Assembly (NCBI RefSeq): GCF_002017865.1
Contig: NZ_MTJN01000002.1
Location: forward strand, 4,154,001-4,218,000
DNA length: 64,000 bases
Source of the DNA: Rhodoferax fermentans
Lineage (GTDB): Bacteria; Pseudomonadota; Gammaproteobacteria; Burkholderiales; Burkholderiaceae_C
Direction of reading: 5' to 3'
The notes beneath the pieces were generated by a model. The model saw nothing but the letters and a program-made list of their open reading frames with translations, ran no database searches and had not been told where the DNA came from. The position numbers were made by a program, and so were the translations under genes. Positions 63,494 to 64,000 of the stretch are shown here, piece by piece (within the stretch, counting starts at the first letter, position 1; each line of letters opens with the position of its first letter).

Positions 63494-64000
63494 TCACGTT
63501 GCGGCAAGGATGACCGTCGGCCCAAGGGCACGTGCCACCTGGTTGCGCCCATTGCGTTTGGCCTGGTAGAGCGCCTCGTCAGCCAGGTTATAGGCGTCAT
63601 CAAATCGGCCGCCCGCAGGAAACCAGCTCACGCCAAAACTGGCGGTGATGCCACTGCCATCGGGCAAATCAAAGGCATGCACCTCAATCGCCTGGCGAAC
63701 GGCTTGCGCCACTTGTTCAGCCGCCTCAGCACTGAGCCCTGGCAGCAGGACGGTGAACTCTTCCCCCCCCACCCGGCCAATGGACGCGGTGGCGGGCACC
63801 ACACGCTGCAGGCAGTCGACCACCCCCACAATGACCCGATCTCCCACCGGATGGCCAAAGCTGTCGTTGACACGTTTGAAGTGGTCGATGTCCAACACAA
63901 TGAGCGCCAGATCCTGGTTCACAAAATGCCGGTTGACCAGGTCGATGATGGCGGCCCGGTTGAAGATGCCGGTGAGCGAGTCGTGGGTGGCGCGGTACTC
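63494..64000 (-). CDS. GGDEF-domain (diguanylate cyclase-like) protein, C-terminal fragment
   Basis: The window holds about 168 codons of the C-terminal GGDEF domain; the gene continues past the right edge. Text runs THDSLTGIFNRAAIIDLV, LIVLDIDHFKRVNDSFGH, then RVGGEEFTVLLPG, so the catalytic GGEEF and metal Asp residues are present. Residues ahead of GGEEF do not form the RxxD inhibitory site, suggesting no product inhibition. Any sensor domain lies beyond the window. Confidence 0.93.
   Translation of the reverse strand, partial: EYRATHDSLTGIFNRAAIIDLVNRHFVNQDLALIVLDIDHFKRVNDSFGHPVGDRVIVGVVDCLQRVVPATASIGRVGGEEFTVLLPGLSAEAAEQVAQAVRQAIEVHAFDLPDGSGITASFGVSWFPAGGRFDDAYNLADEALYQAKRNGRNQVARALGPTVILAAT

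Overview
The window looks like a chromosomal segment of a betaproteobacterium of the order Burkholderiales, family Comamonadaceae, in the Rhodoferax/Polaromonas neighbourhood. The support is high GC, gene orders typical of that group (mutM-lolB-ispE-tRNA-Gln-prs-rplY-pth; ftsY opposite an M16 peptidase pair with rsmD and coaD; pilB-pilC and pilD-coaE-zapD-yacG; tamA-tamB; cbbR facing a Calvin-cycle operon), and a dispersed hairpin repeat family ending in GGGCTAGAGGCC that I associate with Comamonadaceae genomes. The assignment is inference from content; no database was searched.

Layout. 1-13.4 kb is housekeeping: end of a dynamin-like gene, DNA repair (mutM), outer-membrane lipoprotein sorting (lolB), isoprenoid synthesis (ispE), tRNA-Gln, PRPP synthetase, ribosomal protein bL25, peptidyl-tRNA hydrolase, then a leftward cluster (M16 pair, rsmD, coaD, a universal stress protein, ferredoxin) facing ftsY. 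13.5-24.4 kb holds the type IV pilus genes pilB and pilC, separated from pilD-coaE-zapD-yacG by about 5.4 kb with a LysR/MFS pair and a DUF1800/DUF1501 pair. 24.4-36.9 kb holds membrane proteins, a MoxR ATPase, an acetyltransferase, a VapBC toxin-antitoxin operon overlapping a putative phage abortive-infection gene, a CoxE-like VWA protein, and tamA-tamB.

37.0-46.0 kb is a compact integrative element of about 9 kb inserted in the 3' end of tRNA-Arg(CCT). It carries a P4-type tyrosine integrase, an AlpA-like regulator, a primase/helicase operon, several unrecognised cargo genes of visibly lower GC, matching 13-bp att cores, a 20-bp repeat near both ends, and many GGGGGCA heptamers. The presumed original tRNA terminator now lies just beyond the right att site. 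An IS5-family insertion sequence with a 4-bp TTAA target duplication follows at once, just upstream of a chemotaxis receptor.

49.5-64 kb holds an HPF-like ribosome factor, a MarC protein, a BCCT transporter, a FapA/DUF342 protein, and a Calvin-cycle operon read leftward from cbbY: cbbY, rpe, fbp, phosphoribulokinase, transketolase, phosphoglycolate phosphatase, pgk, with cbbR divergent. This is the Cupriavidus cbb gene order without cbbLSX in front and without the glyceraldehyde-phosphate dehydrogenase gene between cbbZ and cbbK. The window ends inside a GGDEF gene.

Most worth following up: the vapB-vapC-putAbiC overlapping operon; the 9-kb element with its two-ended repeat system, two GTGA-N3-TCAC operators and unknown cargo; the cbb operon with no RuBisCO at its expected place; and the hairpin repeat that in several cases forms part of coding sequence, including signal-peptide codons.
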